Shown here piece after piece: positions 1-11,975 of a DNA stretch of 64,000 nt. A program made the position numbers and the translations under genes. Source of the DNA: Cordilura impudica. Taxonomy: Eukaryota; Arthropoda; Insecta; Diptera; Scathophagidae. The notes under the pieces are model-generated. The model saw only the letters and a program-made list of their open reading frames with translations. It did no database searches and was not told the origin of the DNA. The stretch's first letter is position 1, and each line of letters begins with the position of its first letter. The stretch covers positions 100,450,107 through 100,514,106 of the forward strand of contig OY821517.1 in the NCBI GenBank assembly GCA_963682025.1, given 5' to 3'.

Positions 1-2018
1 AACATCATACACTCAAAAAAATCCTGCATAAAAATAGTTAGTTGTAATGGTAAGCACGGCAAACCATTTTTCAAGTCAAAAGCCTCTGGATCCCGGGCTA
101 GACCGGTTAAAAAGAGCTATTGTAGAATAAAAAAGATATACCTGCTAACATTTTATTTACCATCTCTGTATATAAACCGCAAATTAGATTTGAACTGTGG
201 CAAAATATAAAACTGTTATAGCTTTACAAAAAGACAAAAAAGGTATTTTTGACCAACCTGTTCACTATGAAATAGCAAAAATTTAGTCTTTATGTTTTGG
301 CTCCAGGTTCTAAGATGCAAAAAAATTTAAAGCTAATTAATTTTAAATCGGTTGCAAAAAAATGTTTGGCCGCTTTCTCCAAACATGTACCAATATGCTT
401 CGTAAAACAAAAGGTTTGTGAAAAAGTAGCTTATCTTACAAACTGGCGTTTCTCAAAAAAATTGTTTTTCATACTTTTTCAACAATCGCCTTAGCCGCGG
501 CTTTACAATTAAATTGATCCTGAAAAATCATATGATAACATATGTGTTGAACTTATTTGATAAAAACCTTGTAAATCAACATATGACACAGCTTCTGTAT
601 GAACTTTACAAAGTCTGTTTACATGACTAACCTTTCTTAAGTATATGAATCAGAAAAATTTGAATACTTAAAAGTTAAATATATCAATAGTTTTTGTAAA
701 AACGACACCAAACACGCGATATATGATAATTTATCGATTTTATAAAAAAAAAATGAATCAGACATTGTTAATCTCGTGTTTTGATATTGTAACACAAAAA
801 TTGACACACTTCCGTACGAGCAAATTCAGGTTCTTACATGTCTAGTTTTAAAACTAAAGAAATATGTTGTTAAAAATATAAATAACAAATATAACCTTAA
901 ACTTGAACCTTTAATATTAAATATTTTAATAACTCAATTCAATATATGTATAAAGAATTTATTAAATATTTTTGTTTAAAATTTGTTCATTGACCTTTTT
1001 ATGTAAAATCTGAAAGATGAATATCTAACATATTTATGCAGCACACTACAAAATTATTAAACAAAACTAAAGATCTCTAATTAATCAAATTAAAATTGTT
1101 AATTTTGTGTAGATTTTTGTTTATATTTGTATTTCAAGTTGTTTAAAACCGCTTCATACTCAATCTATTTAGTGATGATATTTGTTTAATATTTTTTTTT
1201 AATTCAAAATGCGGAAATAGTATCAAGTCCAATTGACTCGTATGTCAAATACATAGCAAAGTTGTTTATTCTTTGTATTTTAGTCTTTTTTTTTTTTTTG
1301 CTATTTTTGTGTCGTTTTTCGTTTATTTTTTTTTTATTCTTTTTCTTTTGTTAAAGAGAAACTTCAAATCATAAGGAAGTTTAAATAATACATAATTATT
1401 AAATGTGTAGTATTTTTTTTTTTTTTTGATAACTTCTTCCAGTTCCGGCAGATCTTATTTATTGTATTTATCTTAATATCTTAATATTAGCAATAACGGT
1501 AGAGGCTTAAACTTGGCCAATGTAAGTTTAAGACTATACCATTATAACTGAAGGTTTTTTAAGATTACGATCTAGCCCGATGGCCGACACTACGACCTAT
1601 TTGGATCTTTGTATCTTTATTCTTAAACTATTCCGGATTCCGTATTCCACTCCTTACACACGTATGTATAGAAGATGGAGAAGAAAGTCATATTATACCA
1701 TCAGGACCTAAAGTTTCCCTATGGTTCTCGATTTCTCTTTATTTTCCAGACAAAATCGATAAAAACCCAAGATTGTCAAGTTAATGTTACATAAACTACC
1801 ATTTATGTATGTAACACTAACATGACTCATGTAACATTTAGTCTAATATCAAAATACCTTTAATTTAAAATACCTTTCATAGAAGTCTTGTTTGCCTCCT
1901 GTCCGCGCTATCCAGGAATAAGTTCTCTTGTTCCGCGTGGACATCACTGCAAGGATATCAAATCTTACCAGGATTGCAACGCCGAATATACTGCTCCTTA
2001 TACTGAAACAATTTTAAT
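1..2018. other. AT-rich non-coding DNA (likely intronic)
   Basis: No gene is recognisable. There are several poly-T runs (about 1190-1300 and 1405-1430). A block at 62-97 recurs at 38674-38709. The slightly less AT-rich part at 1560-2000 could be translated in short pieces, but I recognise no family and no splice-bounded exon. Confidence 0.5.
62..97 (+). repeat. Short dispersed block shared with 38674-38709
   Basis: Both places carry ACCATTTTTCAAGTCAAA, then a purine-rich stretch and GGATCCCGGG. Just upstream both read roughly TGGTAA...; this faintly resembles the A and B boxes of a tRNA-derived SINE head, but the match is too weak to call. Confidence 0.4.
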
Positions 2019-2259
2019 TCACACAGAAAAAATTTGCCAACTAAATATATTAAATTGAACAACTGTATTTTCGATTGTATCAACAGAAACTTAATAACAG
2101 CTATACATATGATTGGTAAATATTTGCAATAGTGATAAAATATTCACCGTAAAGTCAACTGAATTTTAGTCTAAATCAATACCAAATTCGGTTATAACCT
2201 TCATCACAATTCGGTAGACAATTAATTCGGTAGCCACAAGAAATCAGACTTCTTTTTGT
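2019..2259 (-). mobile_element. MITE of the ACACAGAAAA family, copy 1
   Basis: Starts with CACACAGAAAAAATTTGCC and ends with the degraded inverse (GTAGCCACAAG...CTTTTTGTA). The interior matches the reverse of 51040-51273, including the AACTGTATTTTCGATTG block. Short, non-coding, A+T-rich. Superfamily unknown. Confidence 0.55.
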
Positions 2260-2617
2260 ATATATTATGATAATTATTATTTCAGAAACAATATTGTTCT
2301 CTATTTAAAAAAAGTAAATATATTCAGCAACTATTGCTTGTTTTTTGTTAAAGTACATTTTTGAACAAATTCTTCCGGCCACAGAAAATGTCCTTTCCGA
2401 TACAATATCTGTGGGATGAATTGTTAGTTAAAGTTCGTAAGCTAAAAGCCAATAAATATTTACCTCCCTTGTTAGTTTCCTAATATATATTTCATCATTG
2501 CTTATTAAGAGAATACAGCCCGTTTCGTCTAAGACGAACGAAAATATGTATCATTAAAAAAAACATTTTTTCGTTCATTTAAATGGAAAAGTGTCAGGTA
2601 TAAATCTATTTCACAAT

Positions 2618-5600
2618 CAAAATTAAAAACTAAAAATTAAAAATTAAAAATTAAAAATTAAAAATTAAAAATTAAAAATTTAAAATTAAAAATTAAAAAT
2701 TAAAAATAAAAAATTACAAATTAAAAATTAAAAATAAAAAATTAAAAATTAAAAATTAAAAATTAAAAATTAAAAATTAAAAATTAAAAATTAAAAATTA
2801 AAAATTAAAAATTAAAAATTAAAAATTAAAAATTAAAAATAAAAAATTAAAAATTAAAAATTCAAAATTAAAAATTAAAAATTAAAAATTAAAAATTAAA
2901 AATTAAAAATTAAAAATTAAAAATTAAAAATTAAAAATTGAAAATTAAAAATTAAAAATTAAAAATTAAAAATTAAAAATTAAAAATTAAAAATTAAAAA
3001 TTAAAAATTAAAAATTAAAAATTAAAAATTAAAAATTAAAAATTAAAAATTAAAAATTAAAAATTAAAAATTAAAAATTAAAAATTAAAAATTAAAAATT
3101 AAAAATTAAAAATTAAAAATTAAAAATTAAAAATTAAAAATTAAAAATTAAAAATTAAAAATTAAAAATTAAAAATTAAAAATTAAAAATTAAAAATTAA
3201 AAATTAAAAATTAAAAATTAAAAATTAAAAATTAAAAATTAAAAATTAAAAATTAAAAATTAAAAATTAAAAATTAAAAATTAAAAATTAAAAATTAAAA
3301 ATTAAAAATTAAAAATTAAAAATTAAAAATTAAAAATTAAAAATTAAAAATTAAAAATTAAAAATTAAAAATTAAAAATTAAAAATTAAAAATTAAAAAT
3401 TAAAAATTAAAAATTAAAAATTAAAAATTAAAAATTAAAAATTAAAAATTAAAAATTAAAAATTAGAAATTAAAAATTAAAAATTAAAAATTAAAAATTA
3501 AAAATTAAAAATTAAAAATTAAAAATTAAAAATTAAAAATTAAAAATTGAAAATTAAAAATTAAAAATTAAAAATTAAAAATTAAAAATTAAAAATTAAA
3601 AATTAAAAATTAAAAATTAAAAATTAAAAATTAGAAATTAAAAATTAAAAATTAAAAATTAAAAATTAAAAATTAAAAATTAAAAATTAAAAATTAAAAA
3701 TTAAAAATTAAAAATTAAAAATTAAAAATTAAAAATTAAAAATTAAAATTTAAAAATAAAAAATTAAAAATTAAAAATTAAAAATTAAAATTTAAAAATT
3801 AAAATTTAAAAATTAAAAATTAAAAATTAAAAATTAAAAATTAAAAATTAAAAATTAAAAATTAAAAATTAGAAATTAAAAATTAAAAATTAAAAATTAA
3901 AAATTAAAAATTAAAAATTAAAAATTAAAAATTAAAAATTAAAAATTAAAAATTAAAAATTAAAAATTAAAAATTAAAAATTAAAAATTAAAAATTAAAA
4001 ATTAAAAATTAAAAATTAAAAATTAAAAATTAAAAATTAAAAATTAAAAATTAAAAATTAAAAATTAAAAATTAAAAATTAAAATTAAAAATTAAAAATT
4101 AAAAATTAAAAATTAAAAATTAAAAATTAAAAATTAAAAATTAAAAATTAAAAATTAAAAATTAAAAATTAAAAATTAAAAATTAAAAATTAAAAATTAA
4201 AAATTAAAAATTAAAAATTAAAATTAAAAATTAAAAATTAAAAATTAAAAATTAAAAATTAAAAATTAAAAATTAAAAATTAAAAATTAAAAATTAAAAA
4301 TTAAAAATTAAAAATTAAAAATTAAAAATTAAAAATTAAAAATTAAAAATTAAAAATTAAAAATTAAAAATTAAAAATTAAAAATTAAAAATTAAAAATT
4401 AAAAATTAAAAATTAAAAATTAAAAATTAAAAATTAAAAATTAAAAATTAAAAATTAAAAATAAAAAATTAAAAATTAAAAATTAAAAATTAAAAATTAA
4501 AAATTTAAAATTTAAAATTAAAAATTAAAAATTAAAAACTAAAAGTTTAAAAATTAAAAATTAAAAATTAAAAATTAAAAATTAAAAATTAAAATTAAAA
4601 ATTAAAAATTAAAAATTAAAAATTAAAAATTAAAAATTAAAAATTAAAAATTAAAAATTAAAAATTAAAAATTAAAAATTAAAAATTAAAAATTAAAAAT
4701 TAAAAATTAAAAATTAAAAATTAAAAATTAAAAATTAAAAATTAAAAATTAAAAATTAAAAATTAAAAATTAAAAATTAAAAATTAAAAATTACAAATTA
4801 AAAATTAAAAATTAAAAATTAAAAATTAAAAATTAAAAATTAAAAATTAAAAATTAAAAATTAAAAATTAAAAATTAAAAATTAAAAATTAAAAATTAAA
4901 AATTAAAAATTAAAAATTAAAAATTAAAAATTAAAAATTAAAAATTAAAAATTAAAAATTAAAAATTAAAAATTAAAAATTAAAAATTAAAAATTAAAAA
5001 TTAAAAATTAAAAATTAAAAATTAAAAATTAAAAATTAAAAATTAAAAATTAAAAATTAAAAATTAAAAATTAAAAATTAAAAATTAAAAATTAAAAATT
5101 AAAAATTAAAAATTAAAAATTAAAAATTAAAAATTAAAAAATAAAAATTAAAAATTAAAAATTAAAAATTAAAAATTAAAAATTAAAAATTAAAAATTAA
5201 AAATTAAAAATTAAAAATTAAAAATTAAAAATTAAAAATTAAAAATTAAAAATTAAAAATTAGAAATTAAAAATTAAAAATTAAAAATTAAAAATTAAAA
5301 ATTAAAAATTAAAAATTAAAAATTAAAAATTAAAAATTAAAAATTAAAAATTAAAAATTAAAAATTAAAAATTAAAAATTAAAAATTAAAAATTAAAAAT
5401 TATAAATTAAAAATTAAAAATTAAAAATTAAAAATTAAAAATTAAAAATTAAAAATTAAAAATTAAAAATTAAAAATTAAAAATTAAAAATTAAAAATTA
5501 AAAATTAAAAATTAAAAATTAAAAATTAAAAATTAAAAATTAAAAATTAAAAATTAAAAATTAAAAATTAAAAATTAAAAATTAAAAATTAAAAATTAAA

Positions 5601-5660
5601 AATTAAAAATTAAAAATTAAAAATTAAAAATTAAAATTTAAAAATTAAAAATTAAAAATT
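2618..5660. repeat. AAAAATT heptamer satellite array (about 430 copies)
   Basis: About 3.04 kb of head-to-tail 7-bp units AAAAATT. The array is almost purely A/T. Rare point variants carry the only G or C bases (for example ACAAATT near 2712 and 4792, AGAAATT near 3464, 3632, 3869 and 5259, GAAAATT near 2938). Six- and eight-base units occur near 3745, 4080, 4220 and 4505. The array begins after CAATCAAAATTAAAAACT and ends abruptly at ACTAGCTAATTC. No higher-order unit is obvious by eye. Very homogeneous arrays like this often grow and shrink by slippage, so the assembled length may be wrong. Confidence 0.97.
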
Positions 5661-6130
5661 ACTAGCTAATTCAGATAAAAATATTTTAAAATTTGCTTTT
5701 GTAATATTAATGTCTGGAAATTTTTATAATATTTGTATTTGAAACGCACAGTTGATATGGTTAACAATTATTTTATGACATCTGTCAAAAATTATGTATT
5801 GAATACAATGCCATACAATACCGATAGCTATATCATCCGATTTTTGAAAAATGGTTCGATTTTGGTATTACCGAAATCAGTGTTACGACCCCCTGGCTTC
5901 AGGCATCATGAATTTAAAACATTAGAAAGTATTTTTTTTAATTTCAAAATGAAATGTGTGTAAATATTTTTTTCTTTTTCGTGGAATTTGATAATAAAAT
6001 AATACCCTTAAATAGCTTTTTAGATATACGACTTAAAGCGTGAAACATATATACAGAAATATTATCTTTAAATATGGGATCTTCTCTTTATAAGCACTAA
6101 CTCAGAATTCATTAACAATTGATACAAATA
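5661..6130. other. Unassigned AT-rich DNA between satellite and MITE
   Basis: A 76-codon open frame at 5733-5963 has no recognisable domain and looks fortuitous. Nothing else supportable. Confidence 0.4.
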
Positions 6131-6430
6131 TCTGTGGTCACAAGCGATAACCGCCTAAGTCGACTTAAGAATGATTTATTATGTATCATATTCTACTAAA
6201 AACGCTATATATTTACGTGGAATCCCCATTTCTCTATGACTGTTTATTAAAAAGTTGTTAATGAAAACATTCTGACCTAAGTCGTAATGAAGCTCCATTA
6301 CATATATATAAAACGATATTGTTCTCAAAAGCATGATATTCGTATGTATGCTATCAAGTTTTACTAAAAACTCTTTTTATTTACGTGAAATCCCCATTTC
6401 TCTAACACTATTTATTAAAAAGATATTAAT

Positions 6431-7239
6431 AACAAGTAAGAAAATTATAGTCGGTCTAGACCGACTATACGATACCCTATACCATGCGTTTAGAAACCCT
6501 ATCTCTTAGGCCCAACTAACTGGACATAGAAAATAAGCAAAAACCAAATTTGAGTGGGATTTTTATTAATTTTTTCGGCTGTAGGTATGAAAAAGTTCAT
6601 ATCGGATGCTATATCTGTATGGGGACTAGGCCCAAAAATGGACCGATCCTGACCATGTTTGGTAAGGTCTCTTGTATTTTGCAAAAATATATACAAACAA
6701 AATTTGAGAAGAATTAGTACAATATTTTTGTCTTTTGATAGATTTAAGTGAAGATCGGGAAGCAGCTCTATATGGGGCCTATGACTAAGAGTTGTCCAAT
6801 AGGGAACATTTTTGGACTACTGATTAATGGATGTAATATATACATACAAACCCAATTTGACTAAGATTTGTATGATAATTTGGATCTTATGGCAATATAT
6901 GTTGATTTCATAGGGGTCATTTGTATGGGGGCTACGTCTGAACATGCACCGATTCTCACCAGTTTCAATAGCGTTCATCCCATGGCCGATAAAAGATCAA
7001 ATATCAAATTTCGTCAAAATATATTCATATTTGCGACCTGCAGTTTGATTACAAGCTTTACATGGACACACAGACGGACGGACGGACGGACGGACGGACG
7101 GACATCGTTAAATCGAATCAGATAGTGATTCTGATTCGATCGGTATAATTAAAGATGGGTGTACGTCAAATATTTTTGGTTGTTACAAACAGCAGCACAA
7201 AGTCATTATACCCAAACCACATAGTGGTATAGGGTATAA
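6431..7239 (+). repeat. Palindrome-ended (GGAC)n dispersed repeat, copy R1
   Basis: Begins AACAAGTAAGAAAATTATAG followed by a perfect palindrome with core GTCGGTCTAGACCGAC, then ATACCCTATACCATGCG. It ends with CCACATAGTGGTATAGGGTAT, giving a short inverted match ATACCCTATACCA/TGGTATAGGGTAT between the ends. An array of GGAC/GGACG tetramers lies near 7074-7102. Four other long copies (21014, 28374, 60799, 61798) and several decayed ones are in the window. An apparent open frame at 6868-7125 recurs in other copies only because the DNA is homologous; I do not regard it as coding. Confidence 0.85.
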
Positions 7240-7242
7240 AAA

Positions 7243-7608
7243 CTAGCAGATTCCAGCGCTCGAAATTCCAGTGCAATTTCTAGGCAGCTTTATTTTTCAA
7301 CTTAGCCAATTCAAAATCCAACACTTTTATGGTTTATTATTATTGTGAATAAGATAACAAACTCATTAACAAACACATTAACAAATTCAATAAAACAAAC
7401 ATAGCATATGTATAATTTTATGTATGTGTTATTAGCAACTTTAAACTCAATTTAGACAAAATAAAGGCAAAAATTTAAGAATCCGTAAATCTGCAAAACG
7501 GCTAAAAAGAAATACCTTTCAAATACTATACGTTTGGTCAAAATCGGGATAAAACGGTAGAACAAAACATCGGTCACAAAGAATCGCCTAGCCTATTAAT
7601 ATAATAGA
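7243..7608 (-). mobile_element. Non-autonomous Helitron, family A
   Basis: Read on the minus strand it starts TCTATTATATTAATAGG preceded by A and ends ...GGAATCTGCTAG followed by T, the A|TC...CTAG|T layout of Helitrons. Other copies lie at 35160-35537 (minus) and 16590-16991 (plus), sharing AATACCTTTCAAAT, CGGTCACAA and CTCGAAATTC blocks. No coding content. It abuts the 3' end of repeat R1. Confidence 0.75.
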
Positions 7609-7955
7609 TATACTAACCTAAGTAGTAATGAAGCCTCATTACACTTATATAAAAAGTTATTTTTCTCGAAAGCATGATTTTTGACTTAGACGGTTAATGC
7701 TTGTGGTCACAGATATTATGCCGTACTCAACTAAGAAATATTAAAAAATTGAAGTTTAGAACTTAAAAAGGTGTGCCAACATTCTAACAATTACCTTTAA
7801 AATTATTTTAAAGATAATTTGTGAAAGTATGTCTCAAAAAATTAAATACATAAAATGAACATATTCTTGTTGACAATCTGTTCGTCACTGTGCTAAATTT
7901 AATGAGTGAGTTATTATTGGTTCCTGAGTTACGAATAAAAATTCAAAGACAAGTA

Positions 7956-9255
7956 AAGGGTGATTTTTTAAGAGCTATAGGAAAGTTTTCCAAAAAAAAA
8001 CACATAAAATTCAGAAAAATGCATGAAATCTTTATTTGAATCGATAGTACGGTCCATATAATTTAATGTTTGAAGATTATTTCATGCAAATGTTGACCGT
8101 GACTGCGTCTCAAATGATCCATCCGCTTAGTCCAATTTTGGCATACTCTTTCCAAGATTTCGGCCGGTATCTCACGAATAAATGCTTCAATGTTGTCTTC
8201 CAATGCGTCAATTGAAGCGGGATTGTCTGTATAGACATGAGCTTTAACATAGCCCCACAAAAAATAGTCTAAAGGCGTTAAATCGCACGATCTAGGCGGC
8301 CAATTGACCGGTCCCGAATGTGAAATAAAATGTTCACCGAACTCGATTCTCAATAAGTCCATTGTTGCGCGTGCTGTGTGGCATGTGGCACCGTCTTGTT
8401 GAATCCACATGTCATGCAAGTCAAGCTCTTGCATTTTGGGCAAAAAAAGTTGGATATCATCTCTCGGTAGCGCTCACCATTCACAGTTACGTTATGATTC
8501 GCATCATCTTTGAAGAAGTACGGTCCAATGATGCCACCAGCCCATTAACCGCACCAAATTGTGACCTTTTCTGGATGCATTGGTAGCTCTTCCAATGCTT
8601 CTGGCTGATATCCACTCCAAAATCGTCAATTCTGCTTATTTACGTACCCATTGAGCCAAAAATGAGCTTCGTCGCTGAACACAATTTTTCGGTAAAAAAG
8701 TGGATCTTCGGCCAACTTTCCAAGAGCCCATTCACCACAAATTCTACATTGCGGTCGTTCGGCTTCAATTCTTGCACCAGCTGTATTTTGAAAGGCTTCA
8801 CACCTAAATCCTTCCGCAAAATTTTCCACGTTGTTGAGTAACAGAGGCCCAATGGCTGCGAACGGCAACGAATCGATAATTGATGGTCATCATTAACACT
8901 GGCCGATACAGCTGCGATATTTCCCTCAGCTCGCACTCTACGTAAGCGTGTTGGTGGTTTAATGTCCAACAATGTAAATTTGGTGCGAAATTTAGTCACA
9001 ATAGCCCGAATAGCCGCTTCAGTGGGTCGATTAAACTGACCATAAAATGGAAGAAGCGCGCGATGAACTTTCTTAACAGAGCACGCATTTTGATAATAAA
9101 ATTCAATAACTTGCAAGCGTTGTTCGTTTGTAAGACGATTCATGGTTAAATTATAGACCAAACTGAAGATGTTTGACAATGAAATAAAACACGGAACGTG
9201 CGTCAGCTGTTTAAACCAGTGTTGCCAAAAAGATAATAGTTAAAAAATCACCCTT
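7956..9255 (-). mobile_element. Decayed Tc1/mariner-type transposon
   Basis: Terminal inverted repeats AAGGGTGATTTTTTAA at both ends are flanked by TA (7954-7955, 9256-9257). The 1,300-bp length and the coding content match the two intact copies at 43344 and 49677, of which this is a divergent relative with different terminal bases (AAGGG versus ACGGG). A 12-base inverted match, TTGGTTCCTGA-like, also flanks it at about 7917 and 9480; that may be an older host element or chance. Confidence 0.92.
8063..9143 (-). pseudogene. Mariner-type transposase pseudogene
   Basis: Starts at the ATG at 9143 with MNRLTNEQRLQ, as in the intact relatives, and ends at the same C-terminus (EIIFK plus one residue). 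The N-terminal helix-turn-helix part reads in one frame from 9143 to about 8770. The SDEAHFWLNG motif (first catalytic Asp) is then in another frame near 8640-8690. The last part, with WIQQDGATCHTAR and CDLTPLDYF (second and third Asp), reads from 8443 down to 8063. At least two frameshifts separate these pieces, and the middle, around 8450-8620, has no long open frame. It should not make active transposase. Confidence 0.93.
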
Positions 9256-9257
9256 TA

Positions 9258-10255
9258 TAAAATTTAGTACAATAAAATAATTCGAAATTTGTATTTAAAT
9301 TTTTTTTCAAAAAACCAAAATTACGTTAATTCATTAATTTTTTTAAATAATTATAGCATCTCTATTCCAACTTAATGCTTCATTAGTTAATCTTTATGCG
9401 ATGCAAAACGAAATGGTTAACCAAATAAATAAAAATAGAATGAAAATTTAAAAAACTAGCTAATTTTACTATTTCATCAGGAACCAATTAGCAACAACAA
9501 GTTAAAATATCTATTTTTAAGATATTTTATCATTGAGTGTATTATGTGAACAAAACTTAGGCAAATGCACATTGGAAAGGATGTCTGAATACCTTTTAAT
9601 TAAAAGCTTGAGTAGAGTTATATTTAATAAGATTTTTAGATAAAAGCAATTATTCTCGACCACTTAAATGATTTTTTTAACTTTATCCTTTCATATCCTT
9701 GAGAATTTCCAATATATATTTCTCAAACAAATATATGTTGAAACCTTATGTACACTATGTATACTAAACAACATACCATAACGAAAAGATATATTATTAA
9801 TCTCATATTTAAAAAAACGGTTGAACGATAGGGCAATCAAGGCAAAAAAAAAATACTACACAGTGCGTAAAACTATAGGTCGTATAGGGATAAACTGTGC
9901 ATTTAATTTTTCATTTCCTGATCTTTTATCCTTTTTAAGATTATAGTGATAACAAAATTTCCATCCATAGGCCAACATAGGTATTAAATTAAAGAGGACG
10001 ATCTCTTGGAATGAAAACTATTTTTATTTTGATTTACCGTCATGAAAAGTTAAAAAAAAAACTATTTTAAAATGTAAATATTTCACATTCTTCTGAACTT
10101 CTAAAAAATTTCAGATCAGGTTTAGAACAATCGACTGAAAAAGAAAAAGATAAGAACAGTTAATGAACAAAAAGAAATGAAAACTACCTAAAAAATTAAT
10201 TTTAGATCAAGTTTTCAGAAAAATTATCTAACCGATAAAAACAAAATTTTTATTA
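9258..10255. other. Unassigned AT-rich DNA
   Basis: No coding frame, inverted repeat pair or family resemblance found, apart from poly-A/T runs. Confidence 0.4.
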
Positions 10256-10794
10256 AAACTCTTTCTTTCCTTATGCATATGAGTTGTGAATCTCTCAGTG
10301 ACTGTGCGTGACTCTGCGTGACTATCTTTAAAATTAATCTTTGGTCACAACAAGTCTAGTGACCAAGTTTCAGATTGATTGGATGAGGGGAAATGGGGTT
10401 TAAATCACTCCGTGACTATTAGTGACTGTGCGTGTCTTTGCGTGACTATTTTTAAAATTAATCTTTGGTCACAACAAGTCTAGCGACCGAATTTCAGATT
10501 GATTGAATGAGGGGAAATGGGGTTTAAATAACTCCGTGACTGTGCGGTACTATGCGTGACTATTTTTAAGTTAATATTTGGTGACAATAAGTCTGTGGAC
10601 CAAGTTTCAGATTGATTGTAAAAGGGGAAATGGGGTTTATATCACTCTATGACTATGCGTGACTGTGCGTGACTACCTCAGAATTAATCTATAGTCACAG
10701 CAAGACTATGGACCAAAAGCAATTGGATGAGCGGGAATGATCTTGCCCCATGGCACACAGACAGACAGAGAGTATGAGTTATAAGAAAGAGTTT
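10256..10794. repeat. TIR-bounded element with ~115-bp minisatellite, copy 1
   Basis: Bounded by AAACTCTTTCTT (10256-10267) and its inverse AAGAAAGAGTTT (10783-10794). Between them lie about four direct repeats of roughly 115 bp, each with CTCCGTGACTGTGCGTGAC-like text, then AATTAATCTTTGGTCACA, then CAAGTTTCAGATTGATTG and GGGGAAATGGGG. A second element with the same ends and flanks but about seven units is at 17548-18444. Non-coding; TE class unknown. Confidence 0.8.
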
Positions 10795-11416
10795 AAAAAG
10801 AAAGGATTTTTACAATCAGCCAATCCTGGTTACGGTTGTGATACAACCGGGTGATTGCAGCTACTTTATCTTATGAAAACATTATGAAATATTTTTGGGG
10901 TTTAGCATTCACCTAAAGGTACAATTATGGAACCTTCACTTATTCAAAATTTACTATTGTACTTATTGCAAAAAATTAGTTTGCTCCTTACAGTTGTGAC
11001 ACAATTGGTGACACATTTTTTTCCCTTCATGATCATTTCACGTTTTGTGCCCCCTTAAGAAAAATACAGAAATGAAGAAAATGTAATCGTCACAACATAT
11101 ATATATATATATTTAACTATTTAGAGTTGTATTCAAAAAATTTTCTCTCTTGGTTTAGAGTTGTATTCAAAAAATTTTCTCTCTTGGCCCCTTAGAAAAA
11201 AATATTTAAAAGTTATTACGGTTGTGACATTGTTCAGAAATAAATAGAAGTTCAGAACTTATCATAGAGTTTATGTAACCCATAAGCGAAAAACTTTCAA
11301 GCAAGAAACAAAAAACAAACGAATAAGCATTAGTTTTATTACAAACAATTTCCATTACAATGAAAATCTCGCTATTATGAAACATCTTAGCGGTCTCCTG
11401 GAGTTTATTTATTTAA
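10795..11416. other. AT-rich DNA with small tandem repeats
   Basis: Contains an (AT)n run at 11097-11112 and a tandem pair of a 34-bp unit at 11121-11187 beginning TTAGAGTTGTATTC. No gene. Confidence 0.6.
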
Positions 11417-11971
11417 CCCTTCAGTGCCCTTGAGATCAAAATTATCCATTGTGATATATCTCTGGTGCAATTATCTGATTATTGCTCGCGAATATAAATT
11501 AAAACAACTTAAGTCATATGTCTAAAAAATAGGACTTTTTGAAATTCACTTATATTTAATTTTGTAATTTATTCCATTAACAGTAGTATTAATGTAATAT
11601 TACCTTTTATATATATTATTATATTTGAAATTTACTTTTATTTAATAAACTATTTAAAACTGAGAAATAAAATGATAGAAGTTTCAAAACATGTAGGTAA
11701 CACTGATTATAAAAATCAAAAAATGTCAACCATTATAAGTAATGGCATCTTCACCGATTGACCTGAATTTTTTTTTTTTGCGTTTTTTATCAATATCCAC
11801 CAAATTGGTGGGTGAGGCAGCAAGAAATTCAACTATTACTTTATTACATAAAGTAATTTTAGAACAAAATTTGTTAAAAGTTGTTTTAATTTATATTCGC
11901 GAGCAATAAGCAGATAATTGCACCAAAGATATATCACAATGGATTATTTTGATCCAAGGAGCACTGAATGA
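11417..11971. mobile_element. piggyBac-like MITE with ~100-bp inverted repeats
   Basis: Flanked by TTAA on both sides (11413-11416 and 11972-11975), the target duplication of piggyBac elements. Left end CCCTTCAGTGCCCTTG pairs with CAAGGAGCACTGAATGA at the right. The inverted arms continue for about 100 bp through GTGATATATCT, GCAATTATCTG and CGCGAATATAAATTAAAACA. No coding content. An isolated end of similar sequence (TTAACTCTTTAGTGCTCTTG) is at 62995. Confidence 0.78.
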
Positions 11972-11975
11972 TTAA

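Larger units (their letters stand above)
6131..7713. mobile_element. TA-flanked MITE with ~31-bp TIRs, split by nested insertions
   Basis: Left end TCTGTGGTCACAAGCGATAA is matched in inverted orientation by TTAATGCTTGTGGTCACAGA at the right end; the arms extend through a CTAAGTC block. TA dinucleotides flank both ends (6129-6130 and 7714-7715), as in Tc1/mariner-type MITEs. The interior holds direct repeats with a period near 165 bp: the ACTAAAAAC...TTTACGTG...CCCCATTTCTCT block at 6191-6260 recurs at 6360-6430, and the TAATGAAG...CATTACA block at 6281 recurs at 7617. A palindrome-ended repeat (6431-7239) and a Helitron (7243-7608) sit inside, so the element alone would be about 405 bp. Confidence 0.7.

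Noticed and set aside
1560..2010. Less AT-rich stretch with a Cys-containing possible exon (near 1890-2000)
   Set aside because: No splice sites or family match I can defend; a stop-free stretch of ~50 codons is not enough.
2618..5660. CRISPR array or telomere repeat
   Set aside because: A continuous 7-bp tandem without spacers in a eukaryotic context; not a known telomere unit.
8362..8586. Plus-strand open frame inside the decayed mariner
   Set aside because: Shadow of the minus-strand transposase pseudogene.
7917..9490. Outer inverted pair TTGGTTCCTGA / TCAGGAACCAA around the decayed mariner
   Set aside because: Only about 12 bases match and no further arm similarity is visible; probably chance.
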